A program made the translations under genes and the position numbers. Shown here in pieces: positions 18,064 through 27,237 of a stretch of DNA of 53,055 bases. Source of the DNA: Prevotellaceae bacterium (GTDB lineage: Bacteria > Bacteroidota > Bacteroidia > Bacteroidales > Bacteroidaceae); NCBI GenBank assembly GCA_029218445.1, contig JAQXRI010000129.1:1-53055 (forward strand), written 5' to 3'. The first letter of the stretch is position 1, and each line of letters starts with the position of its first letter. Below the pieces are notes generated by a model. It was not told the origin of the DNA and made no database searches. It saw only the letters and a program-made list of their open reading frames with translations.

Positions 18064-18144
18064 CGTCAGAAGGCTTCTGATGTACGTCAGAAAGCTTCTG
18101 ATGTACGTCAGAAAGCTTCTGATGTACGTCAGAAGGCTTCTGAC
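18064..18144. repeat. 21-bp palindromic tandem array
   Basis: Four copies with exact 21-bp period (GTCAG starts at 18065, 18086, 18107, 18128). Each copy contains a near-perfect palindrome TCAGAAGGCTTCTGA (outer copies) or TCAGAAAGCTTCTGA (inner copies), joined by TGTACG. On the minus strand the array reads as a heptapeptide repeat (KxSDVHQ), but there is no sign that it is translated. It lies in the gap 17851-18272, between two divergent promoters. Confidence 0.85.
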
Positions 18145-18230
18145 GAAAAAAAGCAAGTAAGGGAATAAATATATGATGGGCGAAATATGTTAAAAAACAA
18201 AGAAAGACGCTGAAAATGAAAAAGTTTTTG

Positions 18231-18239
18231 TAACTTTGC
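18231..18239 (+). promoter_or_regulatory. -7 element of the DEAD-box helicase gene
   Basis: TAACTTTGC, a full consensus match, 33 bp before the TTG start codon. No TTTG at the -33 position. Confidence 0.7.
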
Positions 18240-18272
18240 ACTCCAATTACGTAATTTTTAGAATATTCGAGC

Positions 18273-20153
18273 TTGAAGACATTTGAAGAACTGGGCGTAA
18301 GCGAAGAGATTCGCCGCGCCATCGAGGAATTGGGATTTGAAAACCCAATGCCTGTACAGGAGGAAGTAATCCCTTATTTGCTTGGCAACGGTAACGACGT
18401 CATCGCACTGGCACAAACCGGTACGGGCAAGACGGCGGCATTCGGCATACCCGTGTTGCAGAAGATTGACCCCAAAAGCCGTGAGACACAGGCCTTAGTG
18501 CTCAGTCCTACGCGCGAGCTGTGCCTGCAGATTGCCGACGATTTGAAGGATTTCTCAAAGTATATGGAAGGTGTAAACATCGTGGCCGTTTATGGAGGTA
18601 CCTCTATTGAAAACCAAATACATGCACTACGACACGGGGCGCAGATAATCGTAGCCACACCGGGACGACTGATTGACCTTATGCACCGCGGCAAGGCCAA
18701 ACTTGAAAACGTGAACAATGTGGTGCTTGACGAGGCCGACGAGATGCTCAACATGGGCTTTTCAGACAGCATAAACGAAATATTCGAGGGCGTGCCTTCC
18801 GATAGGAACACCCTGCTCTTCTCGGCCACCATGAGCCGCGAGATAGAAAAGATAGCAAAGAGTTATCTGCACGAATACAAGGAGATAGTAGTGGGCAGCC
18901 GAAACGAAGGCGCAGAAAACGTCAACCACATCTACTATCTCGTGCATGCCAAAGACAAGTATCTGGCACTGAAGCGAATAGTCGATTTCAATCCGAAGAT
19001 ATTCGGCATCATATTCTGCCGAACCAAGCTCGATACCCAAGAGATAGCCGACAAGCTGATACACGACGGATACAACGCCGAAAGCCTGCACGGCGACCTC
19101 AGCCAGCAGCAGCGCGACCTTACCATGCAGAAGTTTCGCCAGCATCTCACCCAGCTGCTCGTGGCAACCGACGTGGCTGCGCGCGGACTTGACGTTGACG
19201 ACTTGACCCACGTGATAAACTTCGGACTGCCCGACGACATCGAAAGCTATACCCACCGTAGCGGACGAACGGGTAGGGCAGGAAAGAAGGGCACTTCGAT
19301 TTCTATCATCCACACCCGCGAGAAGCACAAAATGCGCGCCATAGAGAAGGAGATAGGCAAGGCATTTGTGGAGGGCGACATTCCTTCGTCGAAGGAGATA
19401 TGCAAAAAGCAGCTCTACAAGGTGATGGACCAAATAGTGAAGACCGACGTCAACGACGAGGAAATCGACCCGTTCATGAAGGACATAAACCGATATTTTG
19501 AGTTTATGGACAAGGAAGACTTGATAAAGAAAATAGTGAGCATGGAGTTTGGCAAGTTCCTTGCATACTATGCCGATGCGCCTGAAATAGAGAAGCCTAT
19601 GCAGAAGTCGGCCCGAGGCGAACGCGGTGGCAAGGGCGAACGCCAGCAGCGTGGCGAACGCGGCGGAGCCAAGCAGCGCGGCCCAAGAAAGGCCGAGAGC
19701 GGCTATCGCCGGCTGTTCATCAACTTAGGCAAGGCCGACGGCTTCTATCCGGGCGAGGTGATGCAGTATATCAACAAGCACGTGGAAGGCCGTCAGGAAG
19801 TGGGACACATCGACCTGCTGAGCAAATTCTCGTATATAGAAGTGCCTGAGAAGGATGCCGCCAAAGTGATGAAGGCACTCGACGGAACCGTATATAAGGG
19901 CCGCGAGGTGCGCTGCAACGATGCCGATGGCAAGAAGACGGACAGGCGAAAGGACGAGGCCAAAAAGCCGGCCGACAAAGCAAAGAAGCCTGCCGACAAG
20001 CCAAAGAAAAAGCGCGAGGCGAAAAGCGGCTTTGATGGCAACGACACGGGCGACTGGCGCCAATTCTTCAAGGCCAACGACGTGAAGTTTAAGGGCGACG
20101 AGCCTGATTTCAGCGAAGAAGGCTGGGCTTTGAGGAAGCCGAGAAAGAAGTGA
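18273..20153 (+). CDS. DEAD-box ATP-dependent RNA helicase with C-terminal RNA-binding domain
   Basis: Unwinds structured RNA, probably in ribosome assembly or RNA decay. The 626-residue product starts at TTG 18273 (MKTFEELGVSEEI), the point where similarity to the family begins; no ATG fits. Motifs in order: Q-motif region PMPVQEEV, motif I AQTGTGKT, PTREL, DEAD in LDEADEMLNMGF, SAT, and HRSGRTGRAG. A DbpA/CsdA-type RNA-binding domain lies at about 484-550 (RRLFINLGKADGFYPGEV), preceded by an Arg/Gly/Gln-rich linker and followed by a Lys-rich tail. It is a single-gene unit with its own promoter and terminator. Confidence 0.93.
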   Translation: MKTFEELGVSEEIRRAIEELGFENPMPVQEEVIPYLLGNGNDVIALAQTGTGKTAAFGIPVLQKIDPKSRETQALVLSPTRELCLQIADDLKDFSKYMEGVNIVAVYGGTSIENQIHALRHGAQIIVATPGRLIDLMHRGKAKLENVNNVVLDEADEMLNMGFSDSINEIFEGVPSDRNTLLFSATMSREIEKIAKSYLHEYKEIVVGSRNEGAENVNHIYYLVHAKDKYLALKRIVDFNPKIFGIIFCRTKLDTQEIADKLIHDGYNAESLHGDLSQQQRDLTMQKFRQHLTQLLVATDVAARGLDVDDLTHVINFGLPDDIESYTHRSGRTGRAGKKGTSISIIHTREKHKMRAIEKEIGKAFVEGDIPSSKEICKKQLYKVMDQIVKTDVNDEEIDPFMKDINRYFEFMDKEDLIKKIVSMEFGKFLAYYADAPEIEKPMQKSARGERGGKGERQQRGERGGAKQRGPRKAESGYRRLFINLGKADGFYPGEVMQYINKHVEGRQEVGHIDLLSKFSYIEVPEKDAAKVMKALDGTVYKGREVRCNDADGKKTDRRKDEAKKPADKAKKPADKPKKKREAKSGFDGNDTGDWRQFFKANDVKFKGDEPDFSEEGWALRKPRKK

Positions 20154-20227
20154 TAAGCTCCACTTGCAGAAGTTAAAGGGGGAGTGAAGGAGGTGACTAC
20201 CGATTGCAAAGGGACGGAAAAATTAAC

Positions 20228-20269
20228 ATTTCGCAAAGTTCTTGATAGTGAGGACTTTGCGAAATTTTT
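20228..20269 (+). terminator. terminator of the DEAD-box helicase gene
   Basis: Perfect 12-bp arms ATTTCGCAAAGT (20228-20239) and ACTTTGCGAAAT (20254-20265), followed by a short T-run. It separates the helicase gene from the mraZ promoter. Confidence 0.8.
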
Positions 20270-20301
20270 GTATGCCAGCGCAGCTTGTAGGCAAAAAAAA
20301 A

Positions 20302-20327
20302 GTGGGTAAAAGTGGGGGAATGTGGGG
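20302..20327 (+). promoter_or_regulatory. MraZ operator: three TGGG repeats with 10-bp period
   Basis: GTGGG begins at 20302, 20312 and 20322, so three TGGGN boxes are spaced by exactly five bases. This is the known layout of MraZ binding sites upstream of dcw clusters. The boxes cover the place where a -33 element should be, 10-35 bp before the -7 element at 20337, so binding would be expected to repress. Confidence 0.88.
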
Positions 20328-20336
20328 GAAAATGTT

Positions 20337-20345
20337 TATCTTTGC
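20337..20345 (+). promoter_or_regulatory. -7 element of the dcw cluster promoter (PmraZ)
   Basis: TATCTTTGC, consensus match, 29 bp before the mraZ ATG. The -33 region is occupied by the MraZ boxes rather than TTTG. Confidence 0.8.
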
Positions 20346-20374
20346 AAACGAATTCAAATTATACAAGTATATAC

Positions 20375-20854
20375 ATGCGTTTTTTAGGCAAGACAGAAGC
20401 AAAATTGGACGTTAAGGGACGATTGTTCCTTCCGGCATCATTCCGCAAGGAACTGCAAGGTTCCGGTGTGGACAGGCTTGTGCTGCGCAAAGATGTGTTC
20501 AGCGATTGTCTTGTCGTTTACCCTGAAAGTGTATGGAATGAGCAGATGGACCAACTGCGCAGAAAGCTCAACCGATGGAACAAAGCCCATCAGCAAGTGT
20601 TCAGGCAGTTTGTGTCGGAGGCAGAAATGGTGCAGCTCGATGCCAGCGGACGTCTTCTTGTGCCTAAGCGGTGCCTCCAGTCGGCTCATATTCAGCAGGA
20701 TGTAGAATTTGTAGGCATGGGCGACACCATTGAGATATGGGCAAGGCAGGAGGCCGACGAGCCATTTATGGAGGCCGAAGCATTCGGCAGTGCCTTGGAG
20801 GAACTCATGGGAGGCCATGACGACGACGAACTGAAAATTGATGGAGGAAAGTGA
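20375..20854 (+). CDS. mraZ: transcriptional regulator MraZ
   Basis: MraZ is an AbrB-like DNA-binding ring protein that controls its own dcw operon. The proper start is ATG 20375 (MRFLGKTEAKLD, 159 residues); the frame stays open into the operator upstream but those codons precede the transcription start. Two MraZ repeats are seen: DVKGRLFLPASFRKEL near residue 12 and DASGRLLVPKRC near residue 88. The acidic C-terminal tail (GGHDDDELKIDGGK) is extra. Its stop overlaps the rsmH start. Confidence 0.95.
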   Translation: MRFLGKTEAKLDVKGRLFLPASFRKELQGSGVDRLVLRKDVFSDCLVVYPESVWNEQMDQLRRKLNRWNKAHQQVFRQFVSEAEMVQLDASGRLLVPKRCLQSAHIQQDVEFVGMGDTIEIWARQEADEPFMEAEAFGSALEELMGGHDDDELKIDGGK

Positions 20855-21774
20855 AGATGGCGCCAGGCAATGAGAACGTGTATCACAAACCAGTGCTGTT
20901 GACCGAAAGCGTTGACGGACTCGACATAAAGCCCGGAGGCGTTTATGTCGATGCTACATTCGGCGGCGGTGGCCACAGCCGCGAGATACTGAGGCGCATG
21001 GACCCTACGGCACGCCTGTTCAGTTTCGACCAAGATGCCGACGCTGAACGAAACATAGTGGACGACAAGAGGTTCTGCTTTGTAAGAAGCAACTTCAGGT
21101 ATCTGAAAAACTGGATGCGTTACTATGGCATCGATCATATCGACGGACTGCTGGCCGACCTTGGCGTGTCGAGCCATCACTTTGACGACGAGACGCGAGG
21201 CTTTTCGTTCCGTTTCGACGCTCCGATAGACATGAGGATGAACAAACGGGCAGGCCGTACGGCCGCCGACATACTCAACGAATATGACGAAGAGAAGCTG
21301 GCCGACGTGTTCTACGTCTATGGTGAACTGAAAAACGCGCGCCGACTGGCAGCCGCCGTGGTCAAGGCAAGGACCGAACGCCCCATAGCCACCACTACCG
21401 ACCTGCTGAACGCCATCGAACAGCTGATGCCCAAGGAAAGGCAGAAGAAAGACATGGCAAAGGTGTTTCAGGCACTGCGCATTGAGGTCAACCGCGAGAT
21501 GGAAGCCCTGAAGGAAATGTTGGCCTCCGCGGTGGAACTGTTGGGCGAAGGAGGCCGACTGTCGGTGATTACATACCACTCGCTTGAAGACCGCATGGTG
21601 AAGAACGTGATGAAGTCGGGCAATGTGGAAGGACGCGTAGAAAAGGACTTCTTCGGCAGAAGCTCGGCGGCAATGACGCCATTGCAGGGCAAGCCGACGG
21701 TGCCTTCGGCGGAAGAACAGCAGGACAACCCGCGAAGCCGAAGCGCAAAATTGAGAGTGGGAGTGAAAAAATGA
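20851..21774 (+). CDS. rsmH: 16S rRNA m4C1402 methyltransferase RsmH (MraW)
   Basis: Methylates N4 of C1402 in 16S rRNA using S-adenosylmethionine. The 307-residue product starts at GTG 20851, overlapping the mraZ stop as GTGA; ATG 20857 is an alternative start two codons later. The SAM-binding motif is YVDATFGGGGHSREIL, and further family motifs are GLLADLGVSSHHFD and the C-terminal YHSLEDRMVK. The gene order mraZ-rsmH is standard for dcw clusters. Confidence 0.95.
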   Translation: MKMAPGNENVYHKPVLLTESVDGLDIKPGGVYVDATFGGGGHSREILRRMDPTARLFSFDQDADAERNIVDDKRFCFVRSNFRYLKNWMRYYGIDHIDGLLADLGVSSHHFDDETRGFSFRFDAPIDMRMNKRAGRTAADILNEYDEEKLADVFYVYGELKNARRLAAAVVKARTERPIATTTDLLNAIEQLMPKERQKKDMAKVFQALRIEVNREMEALKEMLASAVELLGEGGRLSVITYHSLEDRMVKNVMKSGNVEGRVEKDFFGRSSAAMTPLQGKPTVPSAEEQQDNPRSRSAKLRVGVKK

Positions 21775-21798
21775 GAAGAAGGGAATGGAGGAAAGACA

Positions 21799-22311
21799 AT
21801 GACTGAGATAAAGGACAATTTGAAAGAAGAAAATACGGCCGACAAGGCTCAGACAACCGACAAGACGCAGGCCGCCGACGATGCACAGGCAACGGAGGCC
21901 GCCGGGCAGCAACAGGCTAAGGCCAATTCATCAACCATTGGCCGACTGATGCAAAGCGTGAGCGAGGAGGACAACGAGCCGGCTTCGTCGCTGACACTGA
22001 AAACGATATTGGGAGGCGACATCCTCTATGCCGAAATGCTCAGGAAGCAGCTTTGGCTTATCGTATTGGTGGTGATTTTCGCCACGGCGTACGTGGCGTT
22101 CAGATACCAGTGCCAGCAGGACATGATAACCATCGACAAGATGGAAACCGAACTGAAGGACGCAAAATACAAGGCCCTTGCAAGTTCAAGCACTCTGACC
22201 GAACGCTGCCGCGAAAGCCATGTGCTGGAGATACTGAAGAACAACAAGGACAGCCTGCTGAAAGCGTCTGACCAACCACCTTATATTATTAATGTACCCG
22301 AAGAAGAATGA
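21799..22311 (+). CDS. FtsL-like cell division protein
   Basis: Position between rsmH and ftsI and architecture identify it as the FtsL-like divisome protein of Bacteroidota. The 170-residue product has a long acidic, Gln/Ala-rich cytoplasmic N-terminus (1-80), one transmembrane helix at about 85-101 (LWLIVLVVIFATAYVAF) and a short periplasmic coiled segment (105-150). Its stop overlaps the ftsI start by 4 nt (ATGA). Sequence similarity to proteobacterial FtsL is not visible, so the call rests on context and topology. Confidence 0.8.
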   Translation: MTEIKDNLKEENTADKAQTTDKTQAADDAQATEAAGQQQAKANSSTIGRLMQSVSEEDNEPASSLTLKTILGGDILYAEMLRKQLWLIVLVVIFATAYVAFRYQCQQDMITIDKMETELKDAKYKALASSSTLTERCRESHVLEILKNNKDSLLKASDQPPYIINVPEEE

Positions 22312-24461
22312 GCAAGTTTGACAGCGACAAAGTGATGCCACGCTATTTCGTAATCGTGGTGATACTGACCCTTGCGGGTGTAGCCATCATTGGACGCGCC
22401 ATGTACATCATGACGGCCAAGAAGGACTATTGGACCGAGGTGGCCTCGCGACTGAAGCGCGACAGCGTGGCCGTAAAGCCCACCCGAGGCAACATCTTGA
22501 GCTGCGACGGACAGCTCATGGCCAGCAGCCTGCCAGAATACAAGATGTTTATGGACTTCCAGGCCGGAGGCGAAAAGAAGGACTCGCTGTGGCATGTGAA
22601 AATAGACAGCATCTGCATGGGGCTGAACATGATATTCCCGAAAAAGTCGGCTGCCGAATTTAAGGCTCATCTCGACGAGGGATTCAAGAAAAGGTCGAGG
22701 CACTGGCCCATTTGGCCGAAGCGTGTTGATTACAACACATACACCGACGTGAAGAAGCTGCCCGTGTTCAACATGGGAAAATATAAGGGCGGATTCCACT
22801 GTGAAGAGTTCAACGCAAGGCGCAGGCCGTTTGGCTCGCTGGCACAGCGCACGGTGGGCGACATGTTTGGCGCAAAGGACACGGCGCGCTGCGGACTGGA
22901 ACTGGCCTACGACTCGATACTGCGTGGAACCGACGGACTTACGCATCGCCGAAAGATACTCAACAAGTATATGAACATTCCGGTGCTGCCGCCCATCGAC
23001 GGATGCGACATAGTGACCACCATCGACGTGGGCATACAGGACCTGGCCGAAAGGGCGCTGATAGAAGAGCTGAAAGACCCGCAGGTGCATGGCGACGCAG
23101 GAGTGGTGATAGTGATGGACGTGCCTACGGGCGACATCAAGGCCATGGTCAACATGACAAAGTGTGCCGATGGCGAATACCGCGAGATAAAGAACCTGGC
23201 GGTGAGCAACCTGCTTGAGCCGGGGTCGGTGTTCAAGACGGCTTCGATAATGGTGGCCCTCGACGACGGCGTGGTTGACACTACCTACAAGGTCGATACG
23301 GGCTGCGGAGTATGGAAGATGTACGGGCGCGACATGAAGGACCACAACTGGCGGCGCGGCGGCTACCAGGTGATTTCGCTGCCGCGGACGCTTGAGGTAA
23401 GCTCGAACATCGGCATCAGCCGAATAATAGACGACCACTACCACGCCAATCCCGAGAAGTTTGTGGAGGGCATCTACCGCACCGGCCTCGCCAGCGACCT
23501 CAAGCTGCCCATTGCCGGCTCGACGCCACCAAGAATACGCATGCCGAAGAAGAACGACCGCGGACAGTATCTCAACTGGAGCAAGACGGCACTGGCATGG
23601 ATGAGCATCGGATACGAAACACAGATACCGCCCATATCGACCGTGACGTTCTACAACGCCATTGCCAACAACGGCAAGATGATGCGCCCCAGATTTGTGA
23701 AAAAGGTGACGAAAAACGGCGAGCTGATAAAGGAGTTTAAGCCCGAGGTGGTGAAAAGCAGCATTTGCAAGGAGAAGACCTTGAAGGAAATGCAGACGAT
23801 ACTCGAACACGTGGTGAGCCAAGGACTCGGCAAGAAAGCCGGCTCGAAGTCGTTCAAGGTGGCAGGCAAAACAGGTACGGCACAGGTGTCGCAGGGAGCA
23901 GGAGGCTACAAGACGGGAGTGACCCACTATCTGCTGAGCTTTGCAGGCTATTTCCCCGCCGACAACCCAATGTACAGCTGCATAGTGTGCATACAGAAGT
24001 CGGGCTTGCCGGCATCGGGAGGCGGAATGAGCGGAGTAGTGTTCCACAATGTAGCTGAAGGCATCATGGCGCGCCACTTGAAACTGAGCGTTGAGGACGC
24101 GCGCGACTCGACTTCGCTGTTTGTACCCGACGTGAAAAACGGCAATCTGATGGCGGCCACCTACGTGCTCGACCATCTTGGAATAAAGAACAACTCGCAG
24201 TGGGGCGGCAGCTATGCCACAGGCAACCCGATATGGGGCAACGCCACACGCCAAACCGCACAGGTGGCCATGGCCAAGACCAACACGGCAATGAACATCG
24301 TGCCCGACGTTAGGGGCATGGGAGCCAGAGACGCCGTATTCCTGCTGGAAAGCCGTGGACTGCGCACCACAATACACGGATGCGGAAAGGTAAAGAGCCA
24401 GGACATAATGCCCGGAACGGTGGTGAAGAAAGGGCAGACGTGTACTATTGAGATGGAATAA
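22308..24461 (+). CDS. ftsI: division-specific peptidoglycan transpeptidase FtsI (PBP3-like) with PASTA domain
   Basis: Class B penicillin-binding protein that crosslinks septal peptidoglycan. The 717-residue product has an N-terminal membrane anchor (about 9-31), a non-catalytic dimerisation region (about 50-250) and the transpeptidase domain (about 255-610). Active-site motifs: S307-VF-K310 in EPGSVFKTA, S365-S-N367 and K521-T-G523. A PASTA domain closes the protein (about 655-717, MNIVPDVRGMGARDAV), a feature typical of Bacteroidota and Gram-positive PBPs and absent from E. coli FtsI. Confidence 0.95.
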   Translation: MSKFDSDKVMPRYFVIVVILTLAGVAIIGRAMYIMTAKKDYWTEVASRLKRDSVAVKPTRGNILSCDGQLMASSLPEYKMFMDFQAGGEKKDSLWHVKIDSICMGLNMIFPKKSAAEFKAHLDEGFKKRSRHWPIWPKRVDYNTYTDVKKLPVFNMGKYKGGFHCEEFNARRRPFGSLAQRTVGDMFGAKDTARCGLELAYDSILRGTDGLTHRRKILNKYMNIPVLPPIDGCDIVTTIDVGIQDLAERALIEELKDPQVHGDAGVVIVMDVPTGDIKAMVNMTKCADGEYREIKNLAVSNLLEPGSVFKTASIMVALDDGVVDTTYKVDTGCGVWKMYGRDMKDHNWRRGGYQVISLPRTLEVSSNIGISRIIDDHYHANPEKFVEGIYRTGLASDLKLPIAGSTPPRIRMPKKNDRGQYLNWSKTALAWMSIGYETQIPPISTVTFYNAIANNGKMMRPRFVKKVTKNGELIKEFKPEVVKSSICKEKTLKEMQTILEHVVSQGLGKKAGSKSFKVAGKTGTAQVSQGAGGYKTGVTHYLLSFAGYFPADNPMYSCIVCIQKSGLPASGGGMSGVVFHNVAEGIMARHLKLSVEDARDSTSLFVPDVKNGNLMAATYVLDHLGIKNNSQWGGSYATGNPIWGNATRQTAQVAMAKTNTAMNIVPDVRGMGARDAVFLLESRGLRTTIHGCGKVKSQDIMPGTVVKKGQTCTIEME

Positions 24462-24499
24462 CAACAAGAGAGAGAACAACAAAATAAACAATATACAAT

Positions 24500-25948
24500 A
24501 TGAAGCTGAACGAAATTCTAAGCAAGGTGAAGCCTCTCGACATTGTAGGCAATGCCGACGTGGACATTACGGGAGTGAACATCGACTCACGCCGCATAGA
24601 GAAGGGCCATCTGTTTGTAGCCATCAAAGGCACACAGGTGGATGGACATTCGTTTATTCAGAAGGCCGAAGCCTTGGGCGCTGCGGCCGTGTTGTGCGAG
24701 CAGTTGCCGACAGAAAGAAACACCGAAGTGACTTATATACAGGTTGCCTCGACCGAGGCCGCCGTAGGCCCGGTTGCCACAATGTTTTATGACGACCCGA
24801 CATCGAAGCTCAAGCTCGTGGGAGTGACCGGCACCAACGGCAAGACAACCATAGCCACACTGCTGTATAACATGTTCAGAAAGTTCGGCCATCGCTGTGG
24901 ACTGCTGTCAACAGTGTGCAACTATATAGAAGACCAGGCCATTCCCGCCGACCACACCACCCCCGACCCCATCGAGCTTAACCGCCTGCTGGCCGAGATG
25001 GTGAAGGCAGGATGCGAATATGCCTTCATGGAGTGCTCAAGCCATGCCATAGCACAGAAGCGCATCGGCGGACTGAAGTTTGCCGGAGGCCTGTTTACCA
25101 ACCTCACCCGCGACCACCTCGACTACCACAAGACATTCGAGAACTATCGCGACGCCAAGAAGGCCTTCTTCGACATGCTTCCGAAAGACGCCTTCGCCAT
25201 AACCAATGCCGACGACAAAAACGGAATGGTGATGGTGCAGAACACCAAGGCCACGGTGAAGACCTATTCGACACGCACCATGGCCGACTTCAAGGCGCGT
25301 ATCATCGAGTGCCATTTCGAGGGAATGTATCTCGACATCGACGGACGAGAGGTGGGAGTGCAGTTCATTGGCAAGTTCAACGTGAGCAACCTGTTGGCAG
25401 TGTATGGAGCTGCCGTGATGCTTGGCAAGAAGCCTGACGACGTGCTTGTGGTGCTCAGCACGCTGAAGAGCGTAAGCGGCCGCCTTGAGCCTATCCGCTC
25501 GCCTGAAGGGTTCACCGCCATCGTTGACTATGCCCACACGCCCGACGCCTTGGAAAACGTGCTCAACGCCATTCACGAAGTGCTCGACGGCAAGGGACAC
25601 GTGATAACCGTGTGCGGAGCAGGAGGCAACCGCGACAAGGGCAAGCGACCGCTGATGGCACAGGAGGCCGTGAAGCAGAGCGACAGGGTGATAATAACCA
25701 GCGACAATCCACGCTTTGAAGAGCCGCAGGACATCATCAACGACATGCTTGCAGGACTCACGCCGCAGCAGATGAAAAAGGTGGTGAGCATTGCCGACAG
25801 GCGCGAAGCCATACGCACGGCGTGCATGATGGCCGCCAAGGGCGACGTCATACTCATTGCCGGCAAGGGCCACGAAGACTATCAGGAGGTAAAGGGAGTG
25901 AAGCACCACTTCGACGACCGTGAAGAAGTAAGAAAAATATTCGCTTAG
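24500..25948 (+). CDS. murE: UDP-MurNAc-L-Ala-D-Glu:meso-diaminopimelate ligase
   Basis: Adds the third residue to the cytoplasmic peptidoglycan precursor. The 482-residue product has the ATP-binding motif GTNGKTT (111-117) and the DNPR motif in [10 protein letters not shown], which in this family marks use of meso-diaminopimelate rather than lysine. This is the best evidence in the window for the cell wall chemistry. It lies 38 nt after ftsI and 17 nt before mraY. Confidence 0.95.
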   Translation: MKLNEILSKVKPLDIVGNADVDITGVNIDSRRIEKGHLFVAIKGTQVDGHSFIQKAEALGAAAVLCEQLPTERNTEVTYIQVASTEAAVGPVATMFYDDPTSKLKLVGVTGTNGKTTIATLLYNMFRKFGHRCGLLSTVCNYIEDQAIPADHTTPDPIELNRLLAEMVKAGCEYAFMECSSHAIAQKRIGGLKFAGGLFTNLTRDHLDYHKTFENYRDAKKAFFDMLPKDAFAITNADDKNGMVMVQNTKATVKTYSTRTMADFKARIIECHFEGMYLDIDGREVGVQFIGKFNVSNLLAVYGAAVMLGKKPDDVLVVLSTLKSVSGRLEPIRSPEGFTAIVDYAHTPDALENVLNAIHEVLDGKGHVITVCGAGGNRDKGKRPLMAQEAVKQSDRVIITSDNPRFEEPQDIINDMLAGLTPQQMKKVVSIADRREAIRTACMMAAKGDVILIAGKGHEDYQEVKGVKHHFDDREEVRKIFA

Positions 25949-25965
25949 AGGGAAAGGGTTGAAGT

Positions 25966-27237
25966 ATGTTGTATTATCTGTTCAGATTCCTTGACCAGTT
26001 TGGCATTCCGGGAGCCCACATCTGGTCGTACATTTCGTTCCGCTCGCTTCTGGCGCTGATATTCTCGCTCGTCATCTCGGCATGGTTTGGCGAGAAGTTC
26101 ATCAAGTATATGAAGCGCCGCAACATCTCCGAGGTTCAACGCGACGCAAGCATCGACCCATTTGGAGTAGAGAAGAAAGGCGTGCCCACCATGGGAGGCA
26201 TCATAATAATGGTGGCCATACTGTTGCCCATAATACTGCTTGGCAGAATGCGCAACATCTATCTTATAATGATGATAATAACCACGCTGTGGCTCGGATT
26301 CCTTGGCTTCCTCGACGACTACATAAAGATATTCCGCCGAAACAAGGAAGGCCTGAAGGGCAAATACAAGATAGTGGGACAGGTGTCGATAGGACTGATA
26401 GTGGGCCTTGTGCTGTATTTCAGTCCCGATGCCGTCATGAGGGAGAACATCTCGGTGGAACGCCATAACCAAGAGCAGGTGATTAAGCACAAGAGCCAGG
26501 CCGAAAAGTCGCTCAAGACCACCATACCGTTCATAAAGAACCACAACCTCGACTATGCCGAAATAATGTCGTTCTGTGGAAAATACAAGGAAGAGGCGGG
26601 ATGGATATTGTTTGTCCTTATGACCATTCTCGTGGTCACGGCCGTGTCGAATGGCGCCAACCTCAACGACGGAATGGATGGCATGTGTGCCGGCAATGCC
26701 GCTATAATAGGCGTGGCATTGGGCATCTTCGCCTATGTGTCGAGCCACATTGAATATGCCGCGTACCTCGACATCATGTACATTCCGGGTTCGGAGGAGC
26801 TGGTGGTGTTCATCTGTGCTTTCGTGGGCGCAATGATAGGCTTCCTATGGTACAACGCCTATCCTGCCCAAGTGTTCATGGGCGACACCGGCTCGCTCAC
26901 CATTGGCGGAATAATCGGCGTGTGTGCCATCATCATCCACAAGGAGCTTATGCTGCCAATACTTTGTGGCATATTCTTTGTCGAGAGTCTGAGCGTGATA
27001 ATACAGACGCAGTGGTTCAAGCTGCAGAAACGCAAGGGACGCAGGGTGCGCGTGTTCAGGGCCACTCCGATACACGACAATTTCCGCAAGTTGGACTCGC
27101 AGCTCGACTCGACGAGCCAATATTTGCTGAAGGGCTGGCCTCACCGCCCTTTCCATGAGTCGAAGATAACGATACGCTTCTGGATTGTTACCATAATTCT
27201 GGCGGCGTTGACAATAATAACACTGAAAGTTAGATAA
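25966..27237 (+). CDS. mraY: phospho-MurNAc-pentapeptide translocase MraY
   Basis: Makes lipid I by moving phospho-MurNAc-pentapeptide onto undecaprenyl phosphate in the inner membrane. The 423-residue product has about ten transmembrane helices and the family's acidic motifs: GFLDDYIKI, the NLNDGMDGM stretch and GDTGSLTIGG. It is longer than E. coli MraY (360) because of a hydrophilic insert at about 150-200 (RENISVERHNQEQVIKHK). Its TAA shares one base with the murD ATG. Confidence 0.95.
   Translation: MLYYLFRFLDQFGIPGAHIWSYISFRSLLALIFSLVISAWFGEKFIKYMKRRNISEVQRDASIDPFGVEKKGVPTMGGIIIMVAILLPIILLGRMRNIYLIMMIITTLWLGFLGFLDDYIKIFRRNKEGLKGKYKIVGQVSIGLIVGLVLYFSPDAVMRENISVERHNQEQVIKHKSQAEKSLKTTIPFIKNHNLDYAEIMSFCGKYKEEAGWILFVLMTILVVTAVSNGANLNDGMDGMCAGNAAIIGVALGIFAYVSSHIEYAAYLDIMYIPGSEELVVFICAFVGAMIGFLWYNAYPAQVFMGDTGSLTIGGIIGVCAIIIHKELMLPILCGIFFVESLSVIIQTQWFKLQKRKGRRVRVFRATPIHDNFRKLDSQLDSTSQYLLKGWPHRPFHESKITIRFWIVTIILAALTIITLKVR

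Noticed and set aside
18064..18144. Possible CRISPR array
   Set aside because: The period is 21 bp with no unique spacers; the whole unit is repeated and palindromic, and no cas genes are near.
18008..18322. Minus-strand 104-codon frame with a KxSDVHQ heptad repeat
   Set aside because: The heptads follow directly from the 21-bp DNA repeat, and the frame overlaps the helicase promoter and start. No export signal or start context supports translation.
20312..20374. Upstream extension of mraZ
   Set aside because: The extra codons cover the MraZ boxes and the -7 element and lie before the likely transcription start; ATG 20375 matches the family start.
22281..24491. Long minus-strand open frame (736 codons) opposite ftsI
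   Set aside because: His/Val/Arg-rich translation typical of the antisense of a GC-rich gene; it fully overlaps ftsI, which has all active-site motifs.
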